Shown here: piece by piece, positions 1 through 11,330 of the stretch
Position numbering within the stretch: the stretch's first letter is position 1
Layout of the letters: each line of letters starts with the position of its first letter
From: Cryptomeria japonica
Taxonomy: Eukaryota; Streptophyta; Pinopsida; Cupressales; Cupressaceae
NCBI RefSeq assembly: GCF_030272615.1
Contig: NC_081410.1
Coordinates: 125,989,640 to 126,053,639, forward strand
Direction: 5' to 3'
Length of the DNA: 64,000 bases
Program-made: the position numbers and the translations under genes
Notes under the pieces: generated by a model
What the model was told of the DNA's origin: nothing
The model's input: only the letters and a program-made list of their open reading frames with translations
Databases searched by the model: none

Positions 1-1
1 A

Positions 2-2155
2 GAGGCAATGGCAGCCCCAAGGGCAGATTTGAGTTCCATGGGGTCACATACAGATGTGGGGACATCTGGTTCTTCCCTTGGGCCACGGATACGAGCAAAG
101 GGAACTTTGGACAGCAACATGGAAAACTTCTTTATTCCACGTAACACTCTTGGTGCACAACCTGGATTGCTTGGCACTGCATGGAATAAAGAGGCTCACC
201 AACAAGCCAAGGTGGCGTGTGCTAGATTTTTTATCTACAACGATGTTCCGTTCAATGCTATTTCTAGTCCATCTTGGGACCAATTGGTCACCGCGTTGAC
301 TGTGGCAGGTAAGGGGTTCAAATCCCCAAGCCGTTACGAGGTAAGTGGACCGTTATTGCAGGATGAGGTCCAAAACACTCATGCATTAGTGGAAGAGCAA
401 AGGACTATTTGGGAAAAGAATGGCTGCACCATTCTTTCTGATGGATGGACAGATGGTAGGAACAGGACACTCATCAACTTTCTAGTTGCTTCAGGAGGAC
501 AGTTAGTATTTTTAAAATCAATTGATGCCTCCAATGAAGTGAAGAATGCGGAGACCTTGTGCAACATGTTGGATGAAGTGGTGATGGATGTGGGAGTGCA
601 GAATGTCATCCAAGTTGTGACTGATAATGCAGCTGCATATGTGGCAGCCGGCAAACTTCTAATGGCTAGACATCCGACATTATTTTGGAGCCCTTGTGCT
701 GCCCATTGTCTTGACTTGCTCCTTGAGGACATAGGGAAACTAAGTTGGGTAAAGAAAGTGGTTGAAGATGGAAGGAATATCACCAAATACATCTACAATC
801 ACACATGGGTCCTGAATCTTATGAGAGAGCACACTGAAGGTAAGGATCTTGTGCGGTCGGGGGTCACACGCTTTGCTACCAATTTCCTCACCTTGCAGAG
901 CATACTTGCTACATTGCCCAACCTGAAGCGGATGTTCGTGAGTGAAAGATGGTTGGGGAGTCCTTATGCTACAAAGCCTAAAGCAGAGAAGGTTGTGATT
1001 GCCATTTTTGATACTAATTTTGCCAAGATAGTGGAGGAGATCATCAATGTAAGTTTTGAAACTTTAATTGATGATTTATTATTTAATTTTCTAATATTTC
1101 AATCTGCTGATTTTGTTAGATTTTTTATATCTAGGTGTCGGAACCGTTGGTGAGGGTGCTACGAATGGTGGATGGGGATCATAACTCCATGGGGTATCTA
1201 TATGAGGCCATGGATAAGGCCAAAGAGGCGATTCAACACTTGTATGGGTCAAACAAGACCAAGTATGAACCCATATGGCGCATAATTGATTGGAGGTGGA
1301 ACCATCAACTCCACCAACATATTCATGCTGCTGCCTACTTCTTGAATCCCAAGTTTTTTTACTCTCCGAGTTTCAGAGCAGATGCAGAGGTTAGAATTGG
1401 CCTTGACACATGCATTCGGAGATTAGTTGATGATGAGATCCTTTGAGACCTGATACTTGATGAGTTGCAGAGTTATAAGAAGGCCTTAGGGGAATTGTTT
1501 TCTTCACCTGATTGCAAACGTAGGAGAGCCACCTTACGACCAGGTAAAAAAAAACATATGTTTAATTTTTACCATTTATTTCTCTCTTTAAGATTATTGA
1601 AATCTTTACAAGTTATAAATCACATGTTGTATCCTTGCAGATTTGTGGTGGGAAGATTATGGTGCCACAACGCCTAATCTTCAAAAGCTTGCCATCCGCA
1701 TATTATCACAGCCTTGTAGTGCTTCTGGTTGTGAGCGCAACTGGAGTGTTTTTGAGAACATCCACACAAAAAAGCGCAATAGGTTGACTCAACAACGCTT
1801 GAATGATCTTGTCTATGTGCGGTACAACATTCGATTACATGAGAAGAAGGTGCTAGGGCAAGATTCACATGAAGCACTTGACTTGGATGACATTGATCCA
1901 TATGCAGCAGAATGGGTTGCTTCTCCTGATGATGTTGATAATGATTTGGATCCATTCCTTACTAATGAGCAGCTGAGTGAGTTGGAGAGGGCAGGAGAGG
2001 AATGGGATGCGGAAGTGGCAACACGTGAGGAGGAGCAGGAGGTTGATCATGCAGCAGAGGCACCTGTTAGTGTTGAGGATGTTGCCACTACTTCAGCACC
2101 ACCCACCCAGCGGCCACAATCTGTTTTGAGCTTTAGTCGTAGATGCAATTTATGA
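2..2155 (+). pseudogene. hAT-superfamily transposase, three exons, one internal stop
   Basis: Transposase of a hAT DNA transposon, lacking its N-terminal BED zinc finger, which would lie left of the window. Exon pieces are 2-1048, 1135-1543 and 1641-2155. The introns have clean borders (GTAAGT at 1049, AG at 1133-1134; GTAAAA at 1544, AG at 1639-1640) and joining keeps the frame. Exon 1 carries the DUF659/RNase H-like core (ILSDGWTDGRN, then VVTDNAAAYVAAG and SPCAAHCLDLLLEDIG). Exon 3 carries the C-terminal hATC dimerisation motif (LAIRILSQPCSASGCERNWS) and an acidic tail. A TGA at 1444-1446 interrupts exon 2 in frame, and reading resumes directly after it (LILDELQSYKKALGEL). One stop in about 650 codons suggests a fairly recent or only lightly decayed copy. 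Family assignment is secure; activity is unlikely. Confidence 0.88.
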
Positions 2156-2454
2156 TTTCTTATTTTCATTGATACCAAACTTTGAACTTGATATGTAATC
2201 AGAATTTCAGAGGTTCTTGTTTTGTGGTCTATGACTCTATAACTCTATGAGACTGTCACTATGATACGTTGATATGTATTGAACTCTTATACATATGTTG
2301 CACTTGGTTTTTGGTTTATGCTATGATACTTGCATTTGTTGCTATGTATTACCAAAAAAATTTGATTTATATATCATGGAAATCATATATGTTATACAAA
2401 TTTGGTGTAAATGTGTGCTTTTGAATTATATATAAAAAAAAAATGTATTTTCAA

Positions 2455-2565
2455 ATGTTCGATAAAGTTGCCGAGTTTTGCCGAGTTTTTTGCCGAGTTT
2501 TGGCGAGTCCCAAGTTTTTAAAATTTTTTGGCCTTGCCGAGTTATTGCAAAATCCGAGTTTTTCA
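2455..2565 (+). repeat. GCCGAGTTTT subterminal repeats
   Basis: Four to five copies of a GCCGAGTTTT-type decamer occur here, three of them nearly tandem between 2466 and 2505 and one more at about 2534. They follow the hAT transposase stop by about 310 bp. Short repeated subterminal motifs are typical transposase-binding arrays of hAT ends, so this is probably the 3' terminal region. I did not identify the terminal inverted repeat or the 8-bp target duplication. Confidence 0.5.
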
Positions 2566-3591
2566 AGCTTGATTTGGTCATCACTCCAAAGACATGAATC
2601 TAGAAAAAATACTCAAACCTGTTTTTTTCGCTCTTGGCCATGAGTTTCTTTTGCAATGAGGAATAGTTATGTTTGATATTTCAGATTTTACGCTTGTTCA
2701 CTTGGTTTTCAGCATGTTTTTAAGATTCTCACCTGTGTAAAAGGGTTGAACTTTCTTATATAAAATTCCCAATATTTTGTAATTTTTTAATTTCCTATAT
2801 CTTCTTCCAGGCTAGGTCCAAGTCAATTGCAGATTCAGAAGCCATTTCAACTCTTCACCTTGCCAAGTTTGAGTTTGGCCAATAAGATTATGACTTCTTG
2901 TTCCATTAGCACCATATTTACAATTCAGTTATAGTAAGGCATGCTTTGTAGTCTGTACAATTATCTCAACCTGTTGTTGGACCCAGTTAGAGCAATAATG
3001 CAAATCTCCCAACTCATCCTAGTAACAATTCATTTAAATCTAATGAGCAAACTTATCTTCCTAAATTATTAGCAAAAATAATGGGAAGTACTTCACTGAA
3101 TTTCTAATTTAAACTTTCAAACTTGTTTTTCCCTATGGGGCGTGAATTTGAAACTCCAAATGAAAATGTGAAGGGATTGAGGCAACTAGTTCTATTGGGA
3201 GTGCACATTTTAATTGCCCTTAAAAATTATTAGAAGAATTTCCCAAGGGTCCCTTCGACAAGAAATTCCCTTTGAGAAAAATTGAACCAAACTACAAGCT
3301 TAACTTGGGCCAATGAAGGGTATTAGGCTATGGAGATTCCATTTCTATCAACTTGAATTTCAAAGCAGCATTACAAGAGTTTATGCACACCTTCAAGTTG
3401 GAGGCAAAGGTGTGGACACATGGAGCAAATTGTCACTCAAAAAAGGGCTAAAGCAAATAGATTGTGGGATTGTAGTGAAGACAAAACATTTATAGCTTCT
3501 ACTTTTCCATCAAAGGATCCTAATCCTACTAGTATAGAACTTTATAAGAGCCACAACTTCTTCCTTTTCCAGTTCAAGGGCAGCAGAGCCT
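2566..3591. other. AT-rich spacer, no gene seen
   Basis: Both strands carry many stops, and no domain, LTR end or RNA gene was recognised. It separates the hAT copy from a second hAT fragment. Confidence 0.5.
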
Positions 3592-3841
3592 ATGGAGAAA
3601 TGTAGAATGACGAGTAGCAGTGATGCTGCAAACACAGTAGTAAATTTCTTCAATGTGCAAAACAAATATGAGGTGGATGATGCCATTGACAAATTCTTCT
3701 TTTCCGATGCCATTCCATTCCATATGGTTCACTCTCCTTATTATAAGGAAGTTGTGGCAAAGATAATAAGAGAAGGACTATCAAATGTGCAGGACCATCA
3801 AATGTGTCACAAGGGAGACAAAATTAAGACAACAATCTTGG
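3592..3841 (+). pseudogene. hAT transposase fragment (N-terminal exon)
   Basis: About 83 codons resemble the region just upstream of DUF659 in plant hAT transposases: a residue run equivalent to 'F..D.IPFHMVHSPYYKEVVAKI', where canonical copies have 'NVARSPYF...'. The open frame meets a good splice donor (GTAAGT at about 3842), after which the frame decays and stops at 3892. No catalytic core or dimerisation domain follows. It differs in sequence from the copy at 2-2155, so it is a remnant of another hAT family. Confidence 0.6.
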
Positions 3842-4079
3842 GTAAGTTTTTTTCTAAAATTAATATTCTAATGAAAAAAAATAAGGCTACCTAGGTCACC
3901 AGTGATGAAACATAGTCATGCAAGGGCAGATGGACATTAGGCATCATCCACTCATCAAAATCATGGTCATATGTAGAAAGGACCCTTCCTCATGAATCAA
4001 GACTATTGATTTTCAAGACAACACAAAAATACTAATTGTCTTAAATCCAAATAAAATTTATGCTCGAGGTATAGGGAAT

Positions 4080-4495
4080 TGGTACTAGTACAACATGTTC
4101 AGGTATTGGTACGACGAGCACTAGTATGGTACCAACAGGAACTGGTATTGTGCCAACATGTACTGGTACGACAGGTATTGGTACAGTGCCAATAGGAACT
4201 GGTGCGGTGCCAGCAGGAACTGGTACTATGCCAGCAAGAACTAGTACAGTGCCAACATGTACTGGTATAGTGCCAATAGGAACTGGTACTATGCCAGCAG
4301 GAACTGGTATGGTGCCAGCAAGAACTGGTATGGTGCCAACAGGTACTGGTACGGTACCAATAGGAACCAGTACGGTACCAACAGGAACATGTATTGGTAC
4401 AGTACTAGCAGGTATTGGTATGGTACCAACAGGAACTAGTACGATACTAACATGTATTGGTACGCTAGGTGCCAGTACGGTACCAACAGAGAAAG
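4080..4495 (+). repeat. 21-bp minisatellite
   Basis: Roughly 19 degenerate copies of a 21-bp unit of the form AACTGGTACTATGCCAGCAGG, with the core GGTACnGGTAnnGTGCCAnCA. Unit length is a multiple of three, so both strands stay open: the plus strand reads a seven-residue Thr-Gly-Thr-(Val/Met)-Pro-(Thr/Ala)-Gly repeat and the minus strand a Val-Pro-Val-Gly-Thr repeat. Confidence 0.9.
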
Positions 4496-4695
4496 ATGAG
4501 GCAGGGGATGTGAGGTGCCAGTACGGTACCTCACAGATGGAGCAAAAAGATAAGAAACTGTTGGAAGCTGCCCACATGGTAAAGAAGGCATGGGAACGGC
4601 AGCTGCTGGTAGAAAAGAACCTAAGACTTCACACCGAACAACAACTTTCTTCTCTGACCACTACAAGGACGCCTCCTCCCTCTTCTCGGTCCTAG
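4126..4695 (+). CDS. ORF of TGTVPTG heptad repeats with a coiled-coil-like tail
   Basis: This 189-codon open frame has two parts. Residues 1 to about 120 are heptapeptide repeats (T-G-T-V-P-T-G and variants) read from the minisatellite. Residues about 125-189 are a charged, Lys/Glu/Leu-rich segment that looks helical (EQKDKKLLEAAHMVKKAWER), ending in Thr/Pro/Ser-rich sequence. I do not recognise a family. The tail is not repetitive and has coding-like composition, so it may be the true C-terminal exon of a retroelement or host-like ORF into which the minisatellite expanded. The start codon is arbitrary because the repeat is open on both strands and upstream sequence has no clear gene start. 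Confidence 0.35.
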   Translation: MVPTGTGIVPTCTGTTGIGTVPIGTGAVPAGTGTMPARTSTVPTCTGIVPIGTGTMPAGTGMVPARTGMVPTGTGTVPIGTSTVPTGTCIGTVLAGIGMVPTGTSTILTCIGTLGASTVPTEKDEAGDVRCQYGTSQMEQKDKKLLEAAHMVKKAWERQLLVEKNLRLHTEQQLSSLTTTRTPPPSSRS

Positions 4696-4995
4696 TTTAT
4701 GTTTTATATTTCAGTTCTTATTGTCTTAGTCGTCTGGGAGACGAATACATTTTGGGAGGGGCTAATGTTAGGGGTAAATAACTTATGTTAGTAAGAATAA
4801 TAATCATAATTGTGTTTATGTTGTGTTTATGGTTATGTTGCATTGCCGAGAGGTTCTCGTCGGGTAGTTGGGAGTTGGTGACGGATGGCAACTTGGCCAA
4901 TCGTGTCGTCTTCCAGACGACAAGCAAACATCAAGTAATATTTGGGAAGACTAACGACAAACAACGACTTCGATTGAACAACCCCAACTTCTAGT

Positions 4996-5108
4996 GTACC
5001 TGCCAAATCAAATGGGGGTTTGGGGCAATGCCCCCAACGGGGTCAAGGGGCAACGCCCCTTGCGGGGTCGAAGGGCAGTGCCCCTCGCAGGGTCCTGGGG
5101 CAGCGCAT
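4996..5108 (+). repeat. GGGGCAACGCCCC imperfect palindrome repeats
   Basis: Four head-to-tail units of about 27 bp, each with a small hairpin of the GGGGCAANGCCCC type joined by a cggGGTC spacer. Such arrays are common in plant LTR-retrotransposon UTRs. The block marks the left (downstream) side of the minus-strand gypsy remnant. Confidence 0.7.
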
Positions 5109-5269
5109 CAATTTTTTGCTTTTTTAAGACATTAGGAACAAGGCCAAAGAAGTCAAAATTCTGATCAAGATGCATTCTCCCGTACAGGAATTGTGTTTTC
5201 TAACTTGTGCTTCTCTCTTGGTTGTACGATGCATAGGTGTGTGGCTTGAGACTCCCTTCATCCAACTCA

Positions 5270-6190
5270 AAGCTGATGCCTTCGAGTTTTTGATATATTG
5301 CTTCCTTGACCGTACGGTATTCCTCTTGTGGTCGGTATAGATTTCTCTTGGTTGTCGTACCTGTAGCATGGTCGAACGACCTCTCCCTAATTGCATCCCT
5401 GTATACCGTACTATGCCTCATGTACGATGTTTGTACGTCTTTCATGTATGTCGTGCGATGTCTCCTATGCCATATCTGTCGTACAGTTTCACCGTACATC
5501 ATACCCTTTTCTCTATGTAGTTTATGTTGTACGTTGTATAGATCGAATGAATGGACTGCGCCGTACGGATGAGCTACGTCGTATAGAATGGTGCTTTGTC
5601 GTGTGTCGTACAAAATGGTGCTCTGTCGTACGTCGTATGGACTCCTTGCCTTGTCGTACGGAATGGTGCTCTGCGCCTGTGCTTCGACCGTGCAATGTAC
5701 GGTATTTCTCTTCTTCACTTGCACCGTACGGATTCAACTTCCCCTGTGGCTAGATGGGAATGTTCTTTCCCTCTCTCGATTTTGTCCTGCTGTCAAGTCT
5801 GCTTCCTCGACTCTCCCTTGACCATACGGATCTCCAACACTCGGCTTCTCTAGTTTGTACGGTGTAGATGGGGCTCTTAGCTTCGTGTGCTAACCTCATC
5901 ACATCGACGCAACCTGGATCTTCAGGAGCCAACTTGCTCTTGTCTGCTCTGAACCGTACGGCTGATGTGAACTGTTTAGCGTATAGAATTAACTTCTTCG
6001 AGGCATCGCCACTAGGCTCTACAACATCCAATTTCAGATCCTCGCCCTATGAATCTTCTTCGTACATCTTAGATACTTCCCCATTCCCACTCGGCGGCCT
6101 CTGTTCATACGGTACATGCTCACTTGGTAACTGTCCGTACAACCCAGATACACGGCCGGCGGATGTGCACAGATGAATATCGTACGACGG
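5270..6190 (-). repeat. CGTACGG-saturated segment
   Basis: The hexamer CGTACG and close variants (CCGTACGG, TCGTACG, CGTATGG) recur dozens of times at irregular spacing. CGTACG is its own reverse complement. On the minus strand the frame after the protease domain continues into this block and reads Tyr/Arg/Ser-rich sequence (for example YDVRQSTILYDTRQSTI). The same motif saturates 13076-13560, next to another minus-strand element. Confidence 0.7.
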
Positions 6191-6315
6191 ACTTTGTACT
6201 TCCTCAATTTGGCCAATTTGTAGCATGTTACAGTCAGGGTGGGAAACTTCATAATCCTCCATTTGCTAGTGGAATAATCCATTAAGAGAACTCATCTCAT
6301 CTTCAGAGAAATCTT

Positions 6316-8340
6316 ATAGTTTGAGCACCCCTTCATCGTTGGGTTTCATGCCTTTCCTTCCTCCGTCCATACCTAACTCTCCACCCTCAAACTCGGAGTC
6401 TGAGGGTGCCAGTTTTTCACTCACCGCCTGGTTCCTCAAGTCAATGACGTGCTTCCTCCCATCACTCTCGGTCAAGAGTGTGTTTTACTTCCAGTTATGA
6501 TTTGCCTTGGCGGTAACCAACCATCCCCTCTCGAGGAGTGCATCGTACGCCTTCTTCTGTAACCGGATAACAATAAAGTCCAAGAAAAATTGTTGAGTCC
6601 CAATCATTACTTTTTGTGCCATCAATGTTCCCAACGGCTGGATGTCGTGGTAGTTGGCACCTACCAAGTGGAAGGTTGGCGGCCAAAGCTTCGGCTTCCC
6701 TAGACATTTCCATGTGTCTTCTGGCAGTACATTTACTCCCGAGCCTCCATCGACAATGGTGTTTGTCAACTTCTTCCCCATTATTTCCATCTCGACGATC
6801 GTCGGCTTCCTCCCGATGCTCACCATCAACAACATTGGATCACTGGACTCATTCCCTTTAACTGATGGTTTTCCCGTCAGTTCCTCCTCGTGTGGCTTAC
6901 ATTGGTTCTGGAAGATTGTGTCGTCACTGACTATGTTGGTAATTGCCATTCTCAGTTGCGGCATAGTTTGAAGAAGGTCTGCCACCTTGATGGGTATGGT
7001 TGTTTGTAGCACTTGCCGAACTATGTTCTTCTCTGACTCTCGCAATGACATACTTGCAGTTCCATTGGAAGTTACTCGTTCCTTCGCCAACACTTGTTCT
7101 ACTTCGGCTTCTTCCTTTTTCGTACCAGAGTTTGAATACATTGCCTTCTTTGTTTGTGCTCTTGTGATTGCCAAAACTACGTCCTCTTTTTCCTCCACGT
7201 CTAGCATATTAATACCCTTCTGATTCGGGCAGTTGGTGTCTTCATGGTCACCTGGTCCACACCATTTGCACAATAATTGTATGTTGTCTTTCCTGTTATG
7301 GCAGTCTCTTGCAAAGTGTCCCCATTCACTACATTGTTGGCACTGTATGATAGGACGTCCTTTGGAGTCGTATTGTATTTGGTTTTGCCCTCGTTGATTT
7401 CCATAACCACTTGGCAATACATTCTGTGATTTCGATGGGCTAGACTCTCCCTGTGTGAAGAGTACTTGTGTACTTCTCATCTTCAAATTGTATGGGCACT
7501 CGTTGATTGAATGCCCCAGCACTTGGCAAATTTCACAAAACATATTTCTAGGACAATTAGCTTTCGTGTGCCCCTTCCTTTTGCACTCAATACACCATAG
7601 TTCATTACCTTCATTGCTGGTTCCTTTCTCAGCCTTCAATTCTTTCATCATTCTCAACATATCCCATTGCAGGGCTTGTACGGTTTTGGATTTTTTGTCA
7701 GTGCTACCTTCGGTGCTCTCATCATCCTTGGTCTTCCTCTTCTCTCGGGACGGGGTTTTATTTTCACTCTCGATGTCCATCGCTTGATTGTATGCATCGG
7801 CGTATGAGGATGGAGGCACTACTTTCATCTTCTTGTGCAGTCAAGGTATCAATCCCTCCGTGAACCACCTCTTCTTCAACCCGTCGACTGGCTGGTTTTC
7901 CATCTTGTTCAACAGTTCTTTGAACCTACGGTTGTAGGTGCATACACTCTCATTTTTCCCTTGCTTGGTATTATAGATTTCGGCCACGATCTTATTATCA
8001 TCCCTCAAGAGTTTGAATTCTTCCTAGAATGCCTTCTTCAGATCACTCCACCTCGTCTTGTGTTGGCCGTTGAGGTCTGTGTACCAGTCAATGGCAATCC
8101 CCCGAAGGGTGGCAGGAAATGCCTTCAGCCAATAGTCCCTGTCATCGTGGCCATTTGCCTCCTAAATGGTTATGCATGTTTTGCAATGCCGTATCGGGTC
8201 CTCTGACCCGTCTCCCGTGAACTTCGGCAATTTTTGCTTCTCCTGGGTGTTCAACATTATAGCCGGACCTGGGTGGATTGTTTCGACCACTACGTTCCGG
8301 TGCTTTCCCTGCACTCTCGGCCATGTGCGCGTCCTCTACA
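6316..8340 (-). pseudogene. Ty3/gypsy gag-protease polyprotein, decayed
   Basis: Read on the minus strand from about 8340 downwards. The retrotransposon gag domain comes first (KLPKFTGDGSEDP, then AIDWYTDLNGQHKTRWSDLK, then ESVCTYNRRFKELLNKME). Next are several CCHC zinc knuckles (CIECKRKGHTKANCP; CEICQVLGHSINECP; CQQCSEWGHFARDCH; CKWCGPGDHEDTNCP) and a retropepsin-like aspartic protease with IVDGGSGVNVLPEDTW, where the usual D-T/S-G is DGG. In-frame stops at about 8163, 8027, 7846 and 6489 break it. No reverse transcriptase, RNase H or integrase follows; the frame runs instead into the CGTACGG-rich block. The four tandem zinc knuckles are unusually many. It is either a non-autonomous gag-pro element or a pol-deleted copy. 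Confidence 0.82.
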
Positions 8341-8660
8341 CGTCCACCTTCAACATCCCCAACACTTCGAGTACTTCTAGGTATGTCGGACCTGAGTGAA
8401 CTGTTCCGACCAAAGCTTCGGCTTCCCGCTACATTTGGGCGCTTTCCTTGTACTCTTAGACACGCGCGCGTCCTCTACACATCCACCTCCAGCGTCCCAA
8501 CACTCCGAGTACTTCTAGGGTTCAACTCGTCTTTGTGCTCCCTCTGGTCGAGGGTCGGCAGATCACCTGATCGCTTGGTCTTGACCACCCTGTGGCCTCT
8601 TCTCACCTTTGATGGGATCTACGGACATGAATCACTCAAGGTTGACCCGATTTCTTTTAA

Positions 8661-8673
8661 GGCAACGATGCCA
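8661..8673 (-). other. Primer-binding site, tRNA-Asp type
   Basis: The minus strand reads TGGCATCGTTGCC three bases after the LTR end. Plant gypsy elements primed by tRNA-Asp have TGGCGCCGTTGCC, so this is a one- or two-base variant. It fixes the orientation of the element and the LTR inner edge. Confidence 0.75.
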
Positions 8674-8676
8674 AAA

Positions 8677-9021
8677 TGTTTGCTGGTACAACTGGTAAAT
8701 TAAGTACAGGAAATAATAATGTACAAGACAATGCATACCAGACATGACAAAAAATATATCTTTATTCACACATTCAATTATTACAGAGAAGAGACCAAAG
8801 ATGGTCGGCCAAGGATTACACTAGATCCGACAATACCATCCCTCTTCCTTGACAGTACATGACATATTTAAAGGACCCGACAGTTGCCAAGAGGTACACA
8901 ACCGTCAACCAATTGACACATAACCACTCGAGACTGACAACCCACTAAATACAATTAATTAATACCTTGTCGGGTAACAAATATTATCAAACATAACAAT
9001 AGGCAATTTATGCCGACAACA
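8677..9021 (-). repeat. 5' LTR of the minus-strand gypsy element
   Basis: A 345-bp segment with ends TGTTTGCTGG...CCGACAACA, adjacent to the primer site. Its ends resemble the 363-bp LTR at 10257-10619 (TGTTTACC...CTGCCAACA), so the two belong to one family or sister families. The outer edge is inferred from that comparison. Confidence 0.6.
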
Positions 9022-9297
9022 GTTGCTTGCCAAGTATTTGCATTAATGTCCCTTGGTTGTAGGTGCACATCAGTGATCTTATTGCATTATATATACCTTG
9101 TATTACATCCAAAATTCATTTCAGTCATTTGCATACGTTCATTTGAGTCCATTGAATGCATATTATCATTATCTTCATTGAAAATACCAAAAAGAATCAC
9201 CAATCAGCAAGTTCAGATTTTGCAAGGCAAGTGTTTGACAAAATTCCTAAGGGTAGAAATCAGTGATTTAAGGGCAGAATTAGCAAGGGACATTACA
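9022..9297 (+). repeat. 3' part of a TGTAATG-family LTR
   Basis: The stretch 9222-9297 closely matches 52910-52984, the 3' end of the solo LTR at 51662-52984, including 'caagtgtttgacaaaattcc' and an ACA end. The 5' part of this LTR is missing; it was probably separated by the neighbouring gypsy insertion. Confidence 0.6.
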
Positions 9298-10256
9298 AAA
9301 TAATAGCAAATCTCAAATGGGGACATTATAATCATTCAAATGACAATCTCTCTCTTCTTCAAGTTTGCGAAGGAAAATTTCTCAGAAAGAACATTCCAGA
9401 ATATTAAAACATTGTCACATCATAAATATTTATTATTTACCTAGTTAAAAACTAGAGCTGTTGTGTTTAAAGTGTTGGGTTTTTGTTGAAATTGATCAGT
9501 GAATCCATTGTAAATATCAGTTATTGATGAAATGGAAAATTTGTAATGGTTGGGTATGACCCCACAGTGCAACAGCTGTTGTGAGGCCTTGTTGATGGGC
9601 TGTCTCATGTTTGAACCTCCTGCTTGCCTCCGCATTCCCAAATGAATGTACAGTCAGTGATAAATCCAAAGGCGTCAATGTGCGGTCAATGAGATTGGCA
9701 TGTGGTCAACAAGAAACAAGTTGAAGGTGTTGATAGACATTCCACGGCTGACTCAGCGGGTGTCCTTGACACTGACAAGATTGATGGTGGAGGTGCTAGC
9801 TACGAGGTGTTAAGGCCTCGGTCCTAGCGATGGCAGACTGATAGGAGTTTAGAGAGATAAGGTAGCAAGCTCGATGTATTGGAGAAATAAGGGTGGTGCA
9901 CGAGTAGGGAGATATAAGGAGATTGGAGGGATAAGGTTCATGGAGAGATAAGGATGACGTGAGGAGAGATAGCTGGGAGGTGTTAATACCTCAGTTGATA
10001 ATGTAACCATGGGGAGGGGTCCCCCAATTGTGACCCTCACTAGTTAGAAACTCTAGTATAAAAAAAGTCATTACCGATCAAAAAAAATAAAAAATTGTAA
10101 TGGTTAATTAACTCATTTGAGCTCATATGTACAGTTTACATTACAGGGATATTCATTATTTCTTAGTCAACTGTATGAAATATTGTCAATGATGCATGTT
10201 GAAGTTTATGATTAGTTTGAAATTATATGTTTAAACTTCATTATACTAATTAACAG
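9298..10256. other. Spacer with GAGATAAGG-type repeats
   Basis: No gene seen. Between about 9850 and 9975 there are six or so degenerate GAGATAAGG / GGAGATATAAGG units, flanked by two copies of an 'aggtgttaa..cctc' motif near 9805 and 9980. This looks like LTR-derived sequence of a family not otherwise seen here. Confidence 0.4.
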
Positions 10257-10619
10257 TGTTTACCGCTACGGTGTCAGTTGAGATTACAAAAGTAAACAAA
10301 ATACAGCAAATGCATGAATCGTTCAACAGATAACATTCAGAAAGTAATCACAAAACATGTAAGCATACTTGGAATTCACAATATTGGGCCGAATAATATA
10401 TCTTTATGTCATCATCAAAAACTGGATACAACAATCAGAATCATCACAATCATAATCATGTCCTTGTACCCATTACAACATAGTATATATACTACTCGGC
10501 GGTTGGCGAAGGATACCAACCGTCCCTGATTGCCAACCAACACCTACGGGGACATTACCTGACCATTTATTAACTAAACAAAACAAGTTTATTCTTATGT
10601 CGGCCAATTACTGCCAACA
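10257..10619 (-). repeat. 3' LTR (363 bp) of a minus-strand element
   Basis: Ends TGTTTACCGC...CTGCCAACA on the plus strand. On the minus strand it is directly preceded by an AGGGGGTGCTGA polypurine tract (10620-10632), which marks it as the 3' LTR of an element whose internal region lies to the right. Confidence 0.6.
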
Positions 10620-10778
10620 TCAGCACCCCCTAGAAAAGAAGTCGCCTTCCAAACAATGATACAAAATGGGGCTTGTCAATCTAGATACTACGAAGGACAT
10701 GGAGGGTGAGAAGACATCCCTGGAGTAGTGGAGTATGCTAGGAATTACTAGTCCGCAGGCTCTTCCATTCTACTGGTG

Positions 10779-11306
10779 TCAGTCACTGTGGTAGACCAAT
10801 CTCAACAAAAACTCTTTCCTTTCCTTCTTCAGCTTACTTGTTGGCTTTTTGGTTGCTTCCCCTCTGTCCGGAATGTCAAACACCCACCGAAAATCATGCA
10901 ATTTAAACGATACTGTGATCGTACAGCCCTTATACTACACAATCGACCTCTGTGTGTGGGAATCATACCTGGCTACAAGGGTGCGGAGGATGGGCTTGAA
11001 TTCTTTTACATTGAACACCGACATCTGTATGGCATGGTCAACTTCAGCTTTCTTGAGTGAAGCCTTGAGCTGGTGGTCTACTGGGGTTTCATCCCACCAA
11101 GAATAATATTCACTCCCTGTTACACTTTCAAATGTCAAAGTGTCTAATGTGACCTCCTTCTCCTCATGGTCGTGTTGCACCTTCGACCCTACCTTAGTCT
11201 TTTTGCTACTGCTAGCTTCTGCCATGACTGTTTGTATAGGAATCTGGTGTTTCTGAACTTTACTAATAGCCTGCCTTTTGTTACAACCGTTATTATAACG
11301 GTCCAT
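10779..11306 (-). pseudogene. Accessory ORF next to the 3' LTR
   Basis: A 175-codon minus-strand frame with a single internal stop (TAG at about 10935). It encodes a basic N-terminus, then ESVTGSEYYSWWDETPVDHQ and, after the stop, FKLHDFRWVFDIPDRGEA, ending with a Lys-rich tail and TGA at 10779-10781. It lies between the gypsy internal region and the polypurine tract, where plant gypsy elements sometimes carry an extra ORF. I do not recognise a family or a catalytic motif. The near-intact frame argues that it was once translated. Upstream sequence is interrupted by the solo LTR at 11331-13070. Confidence 0.5.
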
Positions 11307-11330
11307 TTTTTTCGCCTAGCTGGGGTCACC

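Noticed and set aside
4041-4577. 178-codon Val/Pro-rich ORF on the minus strand
   Set aside because: It is the antisense of the 21-bp minisatellite; the unit length keeps both strands open.
5200-5753. Overlapping ORFs on both strands between 5.2 and 5.9 kb
   Set aside because: They come from the self-complementary CGTACG motif. Only the minus frame continues from a recognised domain, and I count it as the tail of the gag-pro element.
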